A DNA stretch of 64,000 nucleotides from Panagrolaimus kolymaensis (GCA_028622995.1 JAJQJQ010000019.1:3906001-3970000); one strand, 5' to 3'; shown: positions 22,912 through 34,769, numbered from the stretch's first letter. Program-made: numbers and translations. The notes: generated by a model not told the origin, from the sequence alone.

Positions 22912-24247
22912 ATGTCAAATTCTATGGTTCCTTTAACCGAAGCTCTTAAAAATGATTTTGAAGCCCAACAACATTATGATATTACTTTTCTTGTTGGTGG
23001 AGAGGTAACAAATAAAAAAAGATATGTATATATAAACTTTAATAAAAAAAATTTCTTACTTTAGGACATTCACGCTCTCAAATATTTTTTATCCCTTCGT
23101 TCACCGGTTTTCAAAGCTATGATTGAAAATCCCACGGCTTACGTCGATGAAAAAATCCTTATTTCTGATCCAAATGTAACTTCAGCGGATTTCAAAGAAT
23201 TATTAAAATTTATGTACACAGATGAATGCGAAATTACAAGGGAAAATTTGGAAGCCTTGTTGCATTTAGGTAATTAATAATAATTAAATGCCTTTGTGAA
23301 AATCTTTAGTTAAATAAATCCATCTTTTTAAAGGAAATATGTATGATGTTCCATTATTAATGGAAAAATGTGCTGAATTTGTTGAAAGCGTTCTTCTCAA
23401 AGCGAATAACTTTCGTGAATATTCTGAAATTGGTTTGCTTTATGCTGATCAATGCTCCTTGCTTTCAAAATGCTTGGATAATATTTCAAAATGCTATTTT
23501 AAGGAAGATCCTCAAATTCCCTTTTCATTATTGGATGTTTCTGATGGATTAATTCTCAAAATCGCGAAGGATAGTAAACGATGCGGAGAATTTACTGAAG
23601 AAAAACTTTTTGATGCCGTAAAAAAATATTTTAAAAATAATTAGTATTTCCATGAAAACTTTTTTTGTAGGTTCTTGATTGGGCTAAAAATGAATGTTTG
23701 AAAAATCCTGAAACAGCAAACTTGAATGAAGTTTTAAAAGAAATTCTTCCATTTATCCAATTTGAAAATTTAAAACCTTTAACTTTGGCAACTACTGTCG
23801 CAGAAAATAATTTCCTTTGTGAAAAGGAAATGCTCGATGCACTTCGAAAAAGTGTTATTAATGCACCCAAAAAGGAATGTGCGGCATGTGGTGATTATGG
23901 ACGTAAACGTTCTCGTCGTTATCCTCCCGGTGGATTTGGAAATCAAGTCGACAATCAAGTCGCCGGTAATCATCAAGTTGGAAACCAACCTCCCGTAAAC
24001 CCACCCGCTAACAACTATGCGTATGCGCGTCGACGTTATATGAATCCTCAAGTTATTAATCTTAACCTTTCCCAGTAAGTTTTTATCTTCTTTTTTTTTC
24101 TTGTAATCTCCTAAACAACATTTTTATATATTTTTTTACATTTATTTTAGCCCTTATGCTCATCAACAACCAAATCCAGCTCATCTTCCTTATCCTCCTC
24201 ATCCACCAATGCATTTGCAAAATCAAAACAACAACCAAAATCCTTGA
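22912..24247 (+). CDS. BTB/BACK protein, array copy 3 (360 aa)
   Basis: Exons 22912..23004, 23065..23269 (205 nt), 23334..23617, 23671..24074, 24151..24247; phases fit. BTB core: HALKYFLSLRSPVFKAMI, ISDPNVTSADFKELLKF, MYTDECEI. BACK-like part: NMYDVPLLMEKC, FREYSEIGLLYADQC, LILKIAKD, then VLDWAKNECL and VLKEILPFIQFENLKP. The tail is long and distinct: a basic patch (RKRSRRYPPGG), Asn/Val/Gln repeats (NQVDNQVAGNHQVGN) and a Pro/His/Asn/Gln-rich end. The last exon is longer than in copies 1 and 2, showing how much the C-terminus varies within the array. Confidence 0.87.
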
Positions 24248-24373
24248 AATAAAAAAATTAATAACAAAACAAAAAATATGTAAAACTCATTCAAGTTTAT
24301 TTACTCATTTATTTTTTTGATTGATTGTTAATAATCACTTTATAATTAAATTTTAATATAATCATCCATTATT

Positions 24374-24658
24374 AACATAAGCATTATTAACAATGAAGCT
24401 GTATCACCATTGATGAATTATGAAATTTTTGATCGCAGAGATAATTATTCTCCCGCTGATAGCATGTATAACAACCATCCAGGATCTTACAATCCAATAG
24501 TTTTTCAAAATAATAATTATGAGTAAGTTAAATTTCTTCGATTTAGCCACTGAAATATGAAAGTCAAAAATACATCTATAATATATAAAAATACTTTTTA
24601 TAGCCAATTTCCTCCTCTTTATCCTCTTATGTTTTATGAGTCAAATATTCCGCATTAA
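24374..24658 (+). pseudogene. orphan C-terminal fragment of a BTB array gene
   Basis: Two exon pieces, 24374..24522 and 24604..24658, correspond to the end of exon 4 and exon 5 of the array genes. NYSPADSMYNN matches CYSPADSMSNN of copy 1, and the GTAAGT donor and TATAG acceptor are kept. Exons 1-3 are absent. It is either a remnant of a lost gene or, less likely, an alternative 3' end of copy 3. Confidence 0.7.
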
Positions 24659-24755
24659 ATCGTAATCAAAATCAATAATAACCAAAAAAAATAAAAACTA
24701 TGTTTTTGTTTATAATTAATAATTTGGTTAAGTTTTAATGTATACTAGAAGCTAC

Positions 24756-24772
24756 GCCGGCCTTCGGCCGGC
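24756..24772. repeat. GC-rich perfect hairpin in AT-rich DNA
   Basis: GCCGGCC-TTC-GGCCGGC: 7-bp all-GC arms with a three-base loop. It stands out against the AT-rich surroundings and lies just before the tandem repeat. Origin unknown. Confidence 0.8.
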
Positions 24773-24845
24773 CGAGAAAATAAAAATGAATTAGCATAGC
24801 TCTTACTTACTGTATCAAATACCTTTTCTGAATACTATCTACAAT

Positions 24846-25085
24846 TTGGATCTTGTGCCCTATCTCGATCTCATACTATCTCTGGATCCTATCCTCTTTT
24901 TTTCAGCTAACGGATCCTTCCCTTTATTTTGGTCATTGAATCCTTCCCCTGTTATTAGCCCCATGGATCCTTGTCCAGCTACCATCTCAATTGTCGATCT
25001 TTGCTCAGATATTAGTTCCATCGATCTTTTTCCTGATATTATTTAATTGGATCCTTGCCCTAATATTAGGTCCCTAATGCTTCCT
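24846..25085 (+). repeat. degenerate ~29-bp tandem repeat
   Basis: Units resemble GGATCCTTGCCCTRATATTAG plus 6-8 further bases. Recognisable starts are TGAATCCTTCCCC, GGATCCTTGTCCA, CGATCTTTGCTCA, CGATCTTTTTCCT and GGATCCTTGCCCT. Earlier units at the left end are more diverged. It creates an open frame with a repeating Asp-Pro-Cys-Pro-like pattern that is probably not a gene. Confidence 0.7.
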
Positions 25086-25740
25086 CAAAAGAAAACCACC
25101 ACTCGTCGCATTTCATTTCCATGAAATGAGAATGCAAAACCCTTTTCTTCTCTTTTTCATTCTTTTTTTTCTTCATGCTTGATGAAATCATAAATTTGCA
25201 TAGAAGCTATTTTTATTTTCATTCTTTTGCAACTTTCCCATGAATAGTTTCCGAGCGCGGAATCACAACCTGTTTTACTAGAAAGGAAACATTTACGTTT
25301 AAAATTGTTTTTTAAGTCGAAGTAAATAAATAAAATGATTAGTTTTAGCGTGTTTGTTTTCAAACCAAATTTTTAAGAGACATAAATTTTTTTTTACGAA
25401 ATTTGAAATAATTAATCATTCAGAAAAAAAAGTAAAGCATTGTTGTCATTTTTTTTGTTGACAGAGGTTTTTTCTCTTTTGTGATAATTGTTTGATAGAA
25501 GAAAAAAAGCCAATTAAAATGGAGAATGAAGGCAGCTGCTGCGATCACATTTTAAATGCCTTGAAGGAAGCAAAATTCTTTTTCAAACTTTTAGTTGTTT
25601 TTTCATTTGATAAAAGTGAATACTTTGAAAGCAAGGCTCTGCTTTCCTACTTTACTCATTTTTTTAAATATTGCATATAACTTTAATTAATTGGTTGAAA
25701 AACAAGTTTCGATTATTGTTTTTAAAATTTTGTATTTTTT

Positions 25741-25900
25741 CACCTCTTTTTTCTTTCGCTTTTTTGTTCGACACTCTAATAAAAATTTTTAAATGAAAAT
25801 TGTTTTTTAAAATTCGCGCACTTTTGTTATTTAAAGTCAGAATGAAAAATAAAAGTCGATATTTTTTTGAAAATAATTTTGGATATAACACTTTTTTTAG
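25741..25900 (+). promoter_or_regulatory. 5' flank block shared with BTB copy 6
   Basis: The block matches 29316-29460. Shared pieces are a TTTTTTCT.TCGCT run, CGCGCACTTTTGT, then GAAAAAYAAAA, TTTTTGAAAATAATTTTG and ATAACA.TTTTTTAG just before the start codon. The last AG looks like a trans-splice acceptor. The match extends about 150 bp and probably reflects duplication of gene plus promoter. Confidence 0.65.
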
Positions 25901-25919
25901 ATAAATAAATTAAGCAAGC

Positions 25920-27184
25920 ATGTCAATCCCCTTCACTAAAGCCCTTAAGGATTTTTTTGAAGCTCAACAAAATGGTGATGTTACTTTTAATGTTAAAGGA
26001 GAGGTAAGAATTTTGACTTAAACTTTTAAAAATATGTTTTCATTTTGTCATTTAGGACATCCATGCTCATAAATTAATTTTATCTATTCGTACACCGGTT
26101 TTTAAAACAATGATTGAAAATCCCACGGCTTACGTCGATGGAAAAATTTTTATTTCTGATCCTAATGTAACACCCGCTGATTTTAATCAACTTTTAACTT
26201 TTATTTACTCGGATGGATGTAAAATTAATCGAGAAAACTTGGAAGCTTTGTTGCATTTAGGTATTTCATTCTTTCATTTTTTGCCTTTTGATCAGCATTT
26301 TTTGAACTTTAGGAAATATGTATGATGTTTCACTTTTGCTTGAAAAATGTTCTGAATTTGTTGAAACTAATCTTAATGCATCCAATTTACTTGAATATGC
26401 TGAAATCGGTTTAATTTATGATGGACAATGCTCATTGCTTGAAAAATGTTTCAAACAAATTCCAAAATGTTTTTTCAATGAAACAGAACAAAATTCTTCC
26501 TCACAATTAAAATTTTCATTGCTTAAAGCTTCCCCAGCTCTCATCCTCAAAATTGCTCAGGATTGTATTCGAGTTGATGGATTTACAGAGGATAAACTTT
26601 TTGAAGCTGTAAGTTTATAAAAAAGCAATCAGTTAATCTCCATAGGCTTTTAACAATAATTAACAAATCTTTTTTAGGTATTTGATTGGGCTAAAAATGA
26701 ATGCACAAAAAATCCAGAAAGAAACTCTTTGAAAAGTGTTTTAAAAGAAATTCTTCCATTTATCAAATTTGGAGATTTAAAACCCATTACTTTGGCTACA
26801 ACTGTCGCGGATAATAAATTGTTAAAAGAAAAAGAATTACTTGATTCGATTCTTAAAAGCACTAAAAATGAATCCAAAAAAACTAATGAACCTAATAATC
26901 CTCGAAAACGTCGTCATCTTGTTCCCGATGCTCCTCGTGGTCACGTCATTCCAGAGTAAGCATATATATATTTTTAAAATTTTTGTTTTTTCCTTAAAAT
27001 TAATAAAACTAAACCAGTTTTTGATTTTGTAAATTTATTTTTTAGAATTCTTCGAGAACAAAATCGCCGTTATCGTGAGCATTTACAAGAGCAACGGCAA
27101 AGACTTGAGCAAGAACACGTGCAAATGCAAGAACAATTGCGACAACAAATGGATGCAATTTTGGCCCTTCGCAACCGTCAATAA
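25920..27184 (+). CDS. BTB/BACK protein, array copy 4 (333 aa)
   Basis: Exons 25920..26003, 26056..26260 (205 nt), 26313..26608, 26678..26955, 27046..27184; phases fit. BTB core: NGDVTFNVKGE, AHKLILSIRTPVFKTMI, ISDPNVTPADFNQLLTF. Then NMYDVSLLLEKC, LLEYAEIGLIYDGQC, a loop KCFFNETEQNSSSQLKF, LILKIAQDC, VFDWAKNECT and VLKEILPFIKFGDLKP. The tail carries a basic patch (RKRRHLVPDAPRG) and an Arg/Gln/Glu-rich helix (REHLQEQRQRLEQEHVQ) that could form a coiled coil. Closest relatives in the window are copies 6 and 8. Confidence 0.88.
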
Positions 27185-27718
27185 AAAAAACAAAAAATTA
27201 TAAAAAGTAAGAAAAGAAAAAAAATTTTTTTTTACTTTTCATTTTTGTGTATAAAAATTATTTTGTACTTTAAAAAATTATAATATTTCGTGTAAATTTA
27301 TTCTTATTTTTTTTAAATCGATGTAAATAAATCACATAATTTAATGAACTCGGAAATCTTTTTGTTAAGCATTGAAAAAAAAGGATTGAAAATTTTCAGG
27401 TTAAAATAACTATCAAAAGAAAAATGGAAAAATTAGAAAAATCAATTATTTGTTTTTAATGTATGCATTCATTTTAATATTTTATCCCCTGATTTTCACT
27501 CAAGTGTTCCTCATAGGCATTTATGTATTCACTCTATCAAAACAAGAATTTTTAGGTTACAAATCTTGTGTTTTTTGACCTATAAAAAAATCACTCTAAA
27601 CCATTGCCATTTTAATAGATAAAGAAATTTAGAATAACAAGCGACATAAATCTTTTACTTGGACAAAAGTTTTAGTTATATTAAATTATTATTTTTAGTT
27701 AGTAGTGGCTGCTAATCA
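27185..27718. other. intergenic, nothing recognisable
   Basis: AT-rich 3' flank of copy 4 and promoter of copy 5. No coding stretch or repeat noted. Confidence 0.5.
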
Positions 27719-28699
27719 ATGTTTTCTGAGGTCACGTCAAAGTCCAACTTAATTACAACAATCAAAAATCTTTTTGATGAACAAAAAGATTGCGATGTTA
27801 CTTTCAATGTTTTGGGTGAAGTAAGAAAGATTTTTAGTTACTTAATTATATAAAAAGTAATAATTATTGATTGATACTTTTAGGAAATAAAAGCCCATAA
27901 ATTAATTTTATCTAATCGCTCGTCAGTTTTAAAAGTTATGATCGATCATCCAATGTCTTATGTGGATGGAAAAATTCTTATTTCTGATCCAAATGTTAGT
28001 GTATCAGATTTCAGAAAACTTTTAAAATTCTTTTACACAGATGAATGTGAAATCACTAAGGAAAATGTCAAAACTATGCTGCATTTAAGTATATTTTTTT
28101 CGTTTCTTAAATCTATAGCTAATCAATGCATGCCTTTAGGACATATGTATGATGTTCCATTATTGTTTGAAAAATGCGCTGAATTTGTTCGAAACAATCT
28201 TAAGTCAAGCAATATTCTTGAATATGCGGAACTTGGGTTGCTTTATGAAAATCAATGTACAATACTTTCAAAGTGTTTGAAACGAATTCCAAAACATTTT
28301 ACTTTATGGGCAGAATTGAATGAAAATATATCAAAATTTTCATTTATTGGAGCTTCGCCTGAATTGGTTCTAAAAATTTTTAAAAAATGTAAAGAAAATG
28401 TGGATGTAAATGAAGAAAAACTTTTTAATGCTGTAAGTGCATTTCTGATTTTCACTGTTAACTAAATAGATAATTTTAAGATTATGGAATGGACCCATCA
28501 TGAATGTTTATCAAATAATATCGAACCCACGCCATCGAATGTAAACGAAATCTTAAAAGATATTATTCCGTTCATTAATTTTGAAGAGTTAAAACCCATC
28601 ACTTTGGCCACAATTGTTTACGAATATAATTTTTTGTCAACAGAAAATTTGCTTGATTGCATTCGAAAAAGTGTAATTTATTATGAAAATTTGAAATAA
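27719..28699 (+). CDS. BTB/BACK protein, array copy 5, short tail (272 aa)
   Basis: Exons 27719..27820, 27884..28088 (205 nt), 28140..28432, 28481..28699; phases fit. KDCDVTFNVLGE, AHKLILSNRSSVLKVMI, ISDPNVSVSDFRKLLKF, FYTDECEI; HMYDVPLLFEKC, LEYAELGLLYENQC, LVLKIFKKC; IMEWTHHECL and ILKDIIPFINFEELKP. The gene stops in exon 4 (about 12 residues after RKSVI), so the variable tail and exon 5 are absent. The 205-nt exon ends A|GTATAT rather than G|GTA, changing the junction residue from Gly to Arg. It pairs with the damaged copy 7. Confidence 0.85.
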
Positions 28700-29200
28700 A
28701 TCAATCAAAAATTTTAACAAATTATAAAAAGATTTTGTTGTTGTTTTTTAATTAACAAAAAATATATAAGAAAAAAGGTTTTAAAGGATTGGACATTATT
28801 TTTTGTTTAATTTTCAAACTATGTTTTTAGAAAAGATAAATTTAGTTGACACAAAGTTTGTAGTTTTGAAAATCCGAACATTTATTACTCACAAAATTTA
28901 ATAAAAAACAAATTATTTTTTAGCAATTTTTTTTAGTTGGTTTGTGAGATTTTTTTTATGAGACAGTTATTTTAGAAAACCGCGTCATTCACTTTTGATC
29001 AAATGGAACAGTTGCTACTATCACAATTTTAGTTTGGAGAAAACAAAATTTTTTTTTAGTTTTAGTTCTTTTTTTTATTTGACTAAAATTTATATTTTGA
29101 AAGCCAGTAGTTTTCTATTGTTACTAATTTTAATGTTGCTGGAGAGATAGAGATAACGATTATTAGTTTTTGATAAATATTTTTTAAGTTTTCTTTAGGA
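28700..29200. other. intergenic, nothing recognisable
   Basis: AT-rich, no gene seen. It ends at an acceptor-like TTTTCTTTAG that introduces the BTB exon fragment at 29201. Confidence 0.5.
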
Positions 29201-29249
29201 CAACATTCACACTTTCAAATATTTTTATCTCGTCAATTCTCCAAAATAC
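29201..29249 (+). pseudogene. BTB exon-2 relic
   Basis: After TTTTCTTTAG, GACAACATTCACACTTTCAA resembles the start of exon 2 of copy 3 (GACATTCACGCTCTCAAATA) with a small insertion, then decays into unrelated sequence. It lies between copies 5 and 6 and suggests a deleted array member. Confidence 0.5.
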
Positions 29250-29315
29250 TAGGTCAAGACTAAGTTTCCTGGTTTCGAAAAACAATTTCAACTTTTTTCA
29301 TTTTGTTATTTTTAT

Positions 29316-29460
29316 CTCCTTTTTTTTCTCGCTCTTTGGCACTAAAATTTGATTTAGGAATTTTATTTAAAAACCGCGCACTTTTGTCTTTTTGAGTTTG
29401 AAAGAAAAACAAAAAATTAGATAAGTTTTTGAAAAATAATTTTGACCATAACATATTTTA
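29316..29460 (+). promoter_or_regulatory. 5' flank block shared with BTB copy 4
   Basis: Homologous to 25741-25900, with the same CGCGCACTTTTGT and TTTTTGAAAAATAATTTTG elements and a TTTTAG acceptor-like site about 20 nt before the ATG of copy 6. Confidence 0.65.
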
Positions 29461-29478
29461 GTTAAATTTGTTCCAATC

Positions 29479-30723
29479 ATGTCTGTGCCTTTAATCAAAG
29501 CTCTCAAAGATGCTTTCGAAGAACAACAGAATTGCGATATTACTTTTAATGTTGCAGGAGAGGTAAGATTTTTTTTATGTTTAATAAAAAAAGAATACGG
29601 GAGTGCTTGTACCGAAGAAGTGCCAATAATTTAATGTTTAGGACATCCACGCTCATAAATTAATTTTATCCATTCGTTCACCGGTTTTCAAGACCATGAT
29701 TAATAATGCCACCGCGTATGTTAATGGAAAAATTCTCATTTCTGATCCAAGCGTCACTCATAAAGATTTTAAAACATTTTTAAAATTTTTCTACACTGAT
29801 GAATGCAGAATTACTCGGAAAAATTTGGAAATTATGTTGCATTTGGGTACAGCGCTTTCATTTATTAAACTTTAATAAATAACTCTCCCAAAATTTCAGG
29901 AAATATGTATGATGTTCCATTATTAATGGAAAAATGCGTAAATTGTGTAAAAAAAGACATTAATGAAACTAATTTACTTGATTATGCTGAAATAGGTTTA
30001 TTATATTCTGATCAATGTTCTATTCTTTCAAAATGTTTGAAACAAATTCCAAAATGTTTTTTTAATGAAGCAGAACAAAATTCTTCCTCACAATTGAAAT
30101 TTTCATTGCTTAAATCTTCCCCTGCACTCATCCTCAAAGTTGTACAAGATTGTATGCGAGTGGGCGAATTTAATGAAGATAAACTTTTTGAAGCTGTAAG
30201 TATTTTTTCATAAAGGCACATCAATCCTAAACCTAAATATTTTAGGTTCTAGATTGGGCTAAAAATGAATGCACAAAAAATCCTGAAACAACCACTTTGA
30301 AAGATGTTTTAAAAGATATTCTTCCTTTTATCAAATTTGATAATTTAAAACCTTTAACTTTGGCCTCAGTTGTTAAAGAAAATAATTTGCTTGAAGAAAA
30401 AGAATTGCTTGATTCAATTGTTAAAAGTACCCTAAATGAATCGAAAGAATCTAATGTTGTTGAACCAAAGAAGAATTTATTACGAAAACGCTATCATGGT
30501 TCTATTTACGATTTACCTTACCCAAGGGTTCCAGAGTAAGTCTAAAATATTTTAATTTTAAAAACCAATAAACGAACTCCTTTGTTTAAACAAATTTTAT
30601 TGTTAATTTATTTTTAGCGCTCCTGAAGATCAACGCCGCCAAGAGCTAAGGGAAAGGTTAGAGCAAAATCGCATACAATTTCAACAACAAATGCAAGACA
30701 TTTTGGGGATCGGTAACCGATAA
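29479..30723 (+). CDS. BTB/BACK protein, array copy 6 (326 aa)
   Basis: Exons 29479..29562, 29642..29846 (205 nt), 29900..30195, 30246..30535, 30618..30723; phases fit. NCDITFNVAGE, AHKLILSIRSPVFKTMI, YVNGKILISDPSVTHKDF, FYTDECRI; NMYDVPLLMEKC, LLDYAEIGLLYSDQC, the loop KCFFNEAEQNSSSQLKF, LILKVVQDC; VLDWAKNECT and VLKDILPFIKFDNLKP. The tail has a basic patch (RKRYHGSIYDLPYPR) and a Gln/Arg-rich helix (LRERLEQNRIQFQQQ). The exon 3 loop is nearly identical to copies 4 and 8. Confidence 0.88.
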
Positions 30724-31405
30724 TATAATTTATAAAAAATGGAAAAAAATTATTTTTTTTCTTCTTTTTGTTCTGTCAAATACAATTTTATGAAACCTTA
30801 ATTAAATAAAATGTATGCAAGAAATCCATAGCTTTTTCAAAGTTTTTTCTAATTAATAATTTAATTTTTTACATCTGATGCAATATCACTCTTTTTTTAT
30901 ACTGTAAATGGAGAGACGCAATTTACAAAACAAAAACAATTGTTACAAAACTACACGAAGCAAGTCTTCTGGAAAAAAGTCCAACGACTTTTACAAATTT
31001 TAAAGAGATTTTTTGTTACTATTTCTAATAAAGGAATTTGAAGAAAATTAGCACTTTTTTTTACCAAAGTTAAATAAAATAAAATAAAAGATAAATCTTT
31101 ATTTATAACTCAAATATAATAAAATTCTTAAAAAGCATTTATCACCCAAAACAATAACTGAAAAATAAGATTCAAGGCAATTGTAATTGAAGTACTCTCT
31201 AAAACGCATTCTAAGAGTGGTGCCCTAATATAAACCAAATTGAAAGAAATAAAAAAAAAACAATTCAAAAATAGGATGTTGTTCATCTAAAACAAAAAGG
31301 TTTTGAGTTTGTTTTGTCACATTTATGCTTGTTTCTTTATTTGTGCATTACAGTTTTGATTCAGAAAATAAAAAAGTGAATTTCGTTGATCATAGAAAAT
31401 TTGCT
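30724..31405. other. intergenic, nothing recognisable
   Basis: AT-rich spacer. A plus frame from 31325 runs into BTB exon 1 but has no supporting upstream splice structure, so the ATG at 31406 was preferred. Confidence 0.5.
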
Positions 31406-32368
31406 ATGCCACATTCAAGTTTAATCCCAATGTTGAAAGATTTTTATTATCAGAAAAAAGATTTTGATGTTACTTTTAATGTTTTGGGTGATGTAAGAAA
31501 CATTTTTAGCTTTATATAAAAAGAAATAATTATTGGTACTTTTAGGAAATAAAATTTCATAAATGTATTTTATCCCTTCGATCGCCTGTTTTAAAAGTTA
31601 TGATTGAAAACCCTACGGCTTATGTGGATGGAAAAATTCTCATCTCTGATCCTGATATTACAGTTGATGAATTTAAAGGTCTAATAAAATTTTTGTACAC
31701 AAATGAAATTGAAATTACAAGAGATAATTTAGAAGTTATGCTCCATTTAGGTATTTCATCCACTCTATTTTTAGGCATTTTAATCAAATATTTTATGTGA
31801 TATTTAGGGAATATGTATGATGTTCCACTTTTGCTTGAAAACTGTGCTGAATTTGTTGAAAAAAATTTAAATGCATCCAATTTGCTTGAATATGCTTAAA
31901 TTGGGTTACTTTACGACGATACATGTTCACAGTTTTCAATTTGTTTCATTGAAATCCTTAAGGAATTTACTTTATGGGGAGAGTTGAATGAAAATACGAC
32001 AAAGTTTTCACTAATTGGAACTTCGCCGGAATTGGCTCTTAAAATTTTTAAAAAATGTAAACAAAATGATGAGGTAATCGAGGAAAGACTTTTCAATGCT
32101 GTAAGTGAAATATTTTCATTCCCTGTTGACTAAATAAATAAATTTTTAGATTATGGAATGGACCTATCATGAATGTTTGTCAAATAATATCGAACCAACT
32201 CCTCTGAATGTAAAAGAAATTATAAAAGGCATTATTCCGTTCATTAATTTTGGACGTTTAAAACCCATCACTTTGGAAACGATTGTTTCCGAACATAATT
32301 TATTATCAATGAAACAACACAACAAAGCTTTAAAAATAAGCAAAATTTATTTATTGAATTCGAAATAA
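31406..32368 (+). pseudogene. BTB/BACK copy 7 with one in-frame stop
   Basis: Exon equivalents 31406..31492, 31546..31750 (205 nt), 31808..32100, 32150..32368, with good splice sites and phases. FDVTFNVLGD, RSPVLKVMI, ISDPDITVDEF, FLYTNEIEI, NMYDVPLLLENC and LLEYA are followed by TAA at 31897-31899, then IGLLYDDTC continues in frame. Downstream ELALKIFKKC and IMEWTYHECL are intact. It is the closest paralog of copy 5, sharing the TLWGELNEN-type loop and short C-terminus. All other structure is preserved, so this is a young pseudogene, an assembly error or a readthrough gene. Confidence 0.75.
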
Positions 32369-32951
32369 ATTTGATGATTTTTAAATAAATTTTTTATTTG
32401 TCTTTTTTTAAATAAATATGTTTTTTCTAATTTCACAATGAGTTTATAATCATCGCATGTAATTTGGAAGAAAATTAGTATTTTTTATAGTGAAAAATAA
32501 AAAAATTAACAAAAACATTTTTCAATGTGGGTAAAATTAAAAAATATTAGTTTTGTGGTTTTTGTATTTCATTTAATAAAAAAAGAAATTTTGATAACAA
32601 GAGTGGTCTTACATTTTTATTAAATATTAATTGCTTAAACAATAACTGAAAAACAAGATCAGGGCAAATCTATCAACAATAAGGAGAAAAAAATTAAAAA
32701 CTAATCATTTGCACTTCTTTATTAAATTTTGGATAAATAAAAAAAATCCCCTAAAAACCTAATCCATTGAAAGAGAGTACTCCCGCAGGTATCAGAAATG
32801 AAAAACAAAATGCAAAAATAAGTTGCTCAACGAAAAACAAAAAATTTGAAAATGCAGAATTTTTTTTCCTTTCATTATTCTTCTTCATTGCAAGACGCTT
32901 TTTAGTTTATAATATCAATAATATAAAACTCGATTAACTCAAAAAATAAAA
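32369..32951. other. intergenic, nothing recognisable
   Basis: AT-rich spacer between copies 7 and 8; presumably holds the copy 8 promoter. Confidence 0.5.
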
Positions 32952-34171
32952 ATGGCAACTTCAAACTTAACTACGATGTTGAGAGATTTTTTTGATCAAC
33001 AAATTGACACCGATGTTACTTTTAATGTTGCCGGAGAAGTATGAAATTTTTATAATATGTTTATTAAAAAAAATTTAATGTTTAGGATCTCAAAGCTCAT
33101 AAATTAATTTTATCATATCGATCCGAAGTTTTAAAAACTATGATTAATAATCCCATTTCTTATGTGAATGGAAAAATTCTTATTAGTGATCCCGATGTTA
33201 CAGCTGCAGATTTTAGTGCATTTTTAAGATTTTTTTACACCAATGAAATTGAAATTAATCGGAAGAATTATGAAACCATGCTGCATTTAGGTACATACAT
33301 TGATTACATTTTTCAAGTTTGGTTCAAACTTTTATTTTCTCTTTTTAGGTGATATGTATGATGTTCCTTTATTAATGGAAAAATGCGTTCAATTTGTAAA
33401 AAAAGACGGTAATGAAACTAATTTACTTGAATATGCTGAAATTGGTTTATTATATTCTGATCAATGTTCTATTCTTTCAAAATGTTTGAAACAAATTCCA
33501 AAATATTTTTTTAACAAAGCAGAACAAAATTCGTCCACACTGTTAAAATTTTCTTTGCTTCAAGCTTCCCCAGCACTCATACTCAAAATTGCTCAGGATT
33601 CCAAGCGAGTGGGCGAATTTAATGAAGATAAACTTTTTGAAGCTGTAAGTATTTTTTCATAAAGGCAAAGCAATCAACCCAAAACCAAAAAGTTTTAGGT
33701 TTTTGATTGGGCTAAAAATGAATGCACAAATAATCCTGAAACAACAAGTTTGAAAGAAGTATTAAAAGATATTATTCCATTTATCAAATTTGAAAATTTA
33801 AAACCAATAACTTTGGAAACAATCGTTAAAGAAAATAATTTGCTAGAAGAAAAAGAATTGCTTATATTCATTCGAATAAGCAAAATCAATGAATCCAAAA
33901 AAACTAATAATACGCGAAAACGTCGTCATCTTGTTCCCAATGCTCCTCGTGGTCCCATCATTCCTTGGTAAATTTATTTTTTTTATTTTAAAAAATAAAC
34001 AATAAACTAAACATTTTCTCAATTTATTTTTAAGCGAATGTAATTTTTAGGAGTTTTCGGGATCATCGCAACCATGAGCGAATGGAAGAACGAAGGGAAA
34101 GGTTAGAGCCAAAAAAAATACGATTTCAACAACAAATGAATGAAATTTTTGCTATCGTTAATAACCGATAA
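32952..34171 (+). CDS. BTB/BACK protein, array copy 8 (325 aa)
   Basis: Exons 32952..33038, 33086..33290 (205 nt), 33349..33644, 33699..33967, 34051..34171; phases fit. TDVTFNVAGE, AHKLILSYRSEVLKTMI, YVNGKILISDPDVTAADF, FYTNEIEI; DMYDVPLLMEKC, LLEYAEIGLLYSDQC, the loop KYFFNKAEQNSSTLLKF, LILKIAQDS; VFDWAKNECT and VLKDIIPFIKFENLKP. The tail RKRRHLVPNAPRG is almost the same as in copy 4, followed by a charged helix (RMEERRERLEPKK). This shows mixing of exon-level similarity between copies 4, 6 and 8. Confidence 0.88.
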
Positions 34172-34769
34172 TATAGTTTATAAAAATAAAAGAAAGTTTT
34201 ATATTATTTTTTTGTTTTGTCAAAAAACCAAATTTTGCGAAATCTTAATGAAATAAAATTTTATTTAACAAATGCATACCCTTCTCAAAGTATTTTATAA
34301 TTTATAATTTAATTTTTTTCCCTGAAATCAAGTTGGTCTTTTTTTTTATTGCGAACTTTTAGAAAGTAATATTCTGTATAAATTACCTTTTTTAAAGTTA
34401 GATTAAAACAAATCACAGAAAAGGAGAAATGTTTTAGATGCTTTTTTCTTTTGAATGCAAAAAATGATGAAATTTATTATAATGCATTTAACGGAGAAAA
34501 TTATTTGCAAAGAAAGAAAAATATTGCCGACCTTTTAAAAGAGAAAAAAATACATATGTTTACGCCGCAGAAGAAAAACTCGATTGATTCATTTTTCTTT
34601 TGGACACCATTGATGACGAATGAAGGGTATAGAAATTTCATTAGCTTTTTTTCTGTTCGCTTTCTTTTACGAATATTTATATATTTTGTTCCGTAAATTT
34701 TTTTAAATTATGCTTTTATAATTTATTCGATTTTTTCGAGCTGTTCCCGTTTTTGGAAATTTTTCAATC
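34172..34769. other. intergenic, one doubtful short frame
   Basis: A plus frame at 34451-34696 (81 codons, Lys/Asn/Phe-rich) has no recognisable domain or splice context and was not called. Otherwise AT-rich spacer upstream of copy 9. Confidence 0.45.

Larger units (their letters stand above)
24659..25740. other. intergenic with GC hairpin and minisatellite
   Basis: Contains the GC palindrome at 24756-24772 and the degenerate tandem repeat at 24846-25085, listed separately. Plus frame 25492-25680 and minus frame 25157-25363 show no domain. No gene called. Confidence 0.5.

Noticed and set aside
24846..25046. Open frame with repeating Asp-Pro-Cys-Pro-like pattern
   Set aside because: The periodicity comes from the 29-bp tandem repeat; no start context, signal peptide or flanking exons.
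34451..34696. Possible 81-aa gene upstream of BTB copy 9
   Set aside because: No domain, no paralog in the window, no splice or trans-splice context, and Phe/Lys/Asn bias typical of AT-rich noncoding DNA.
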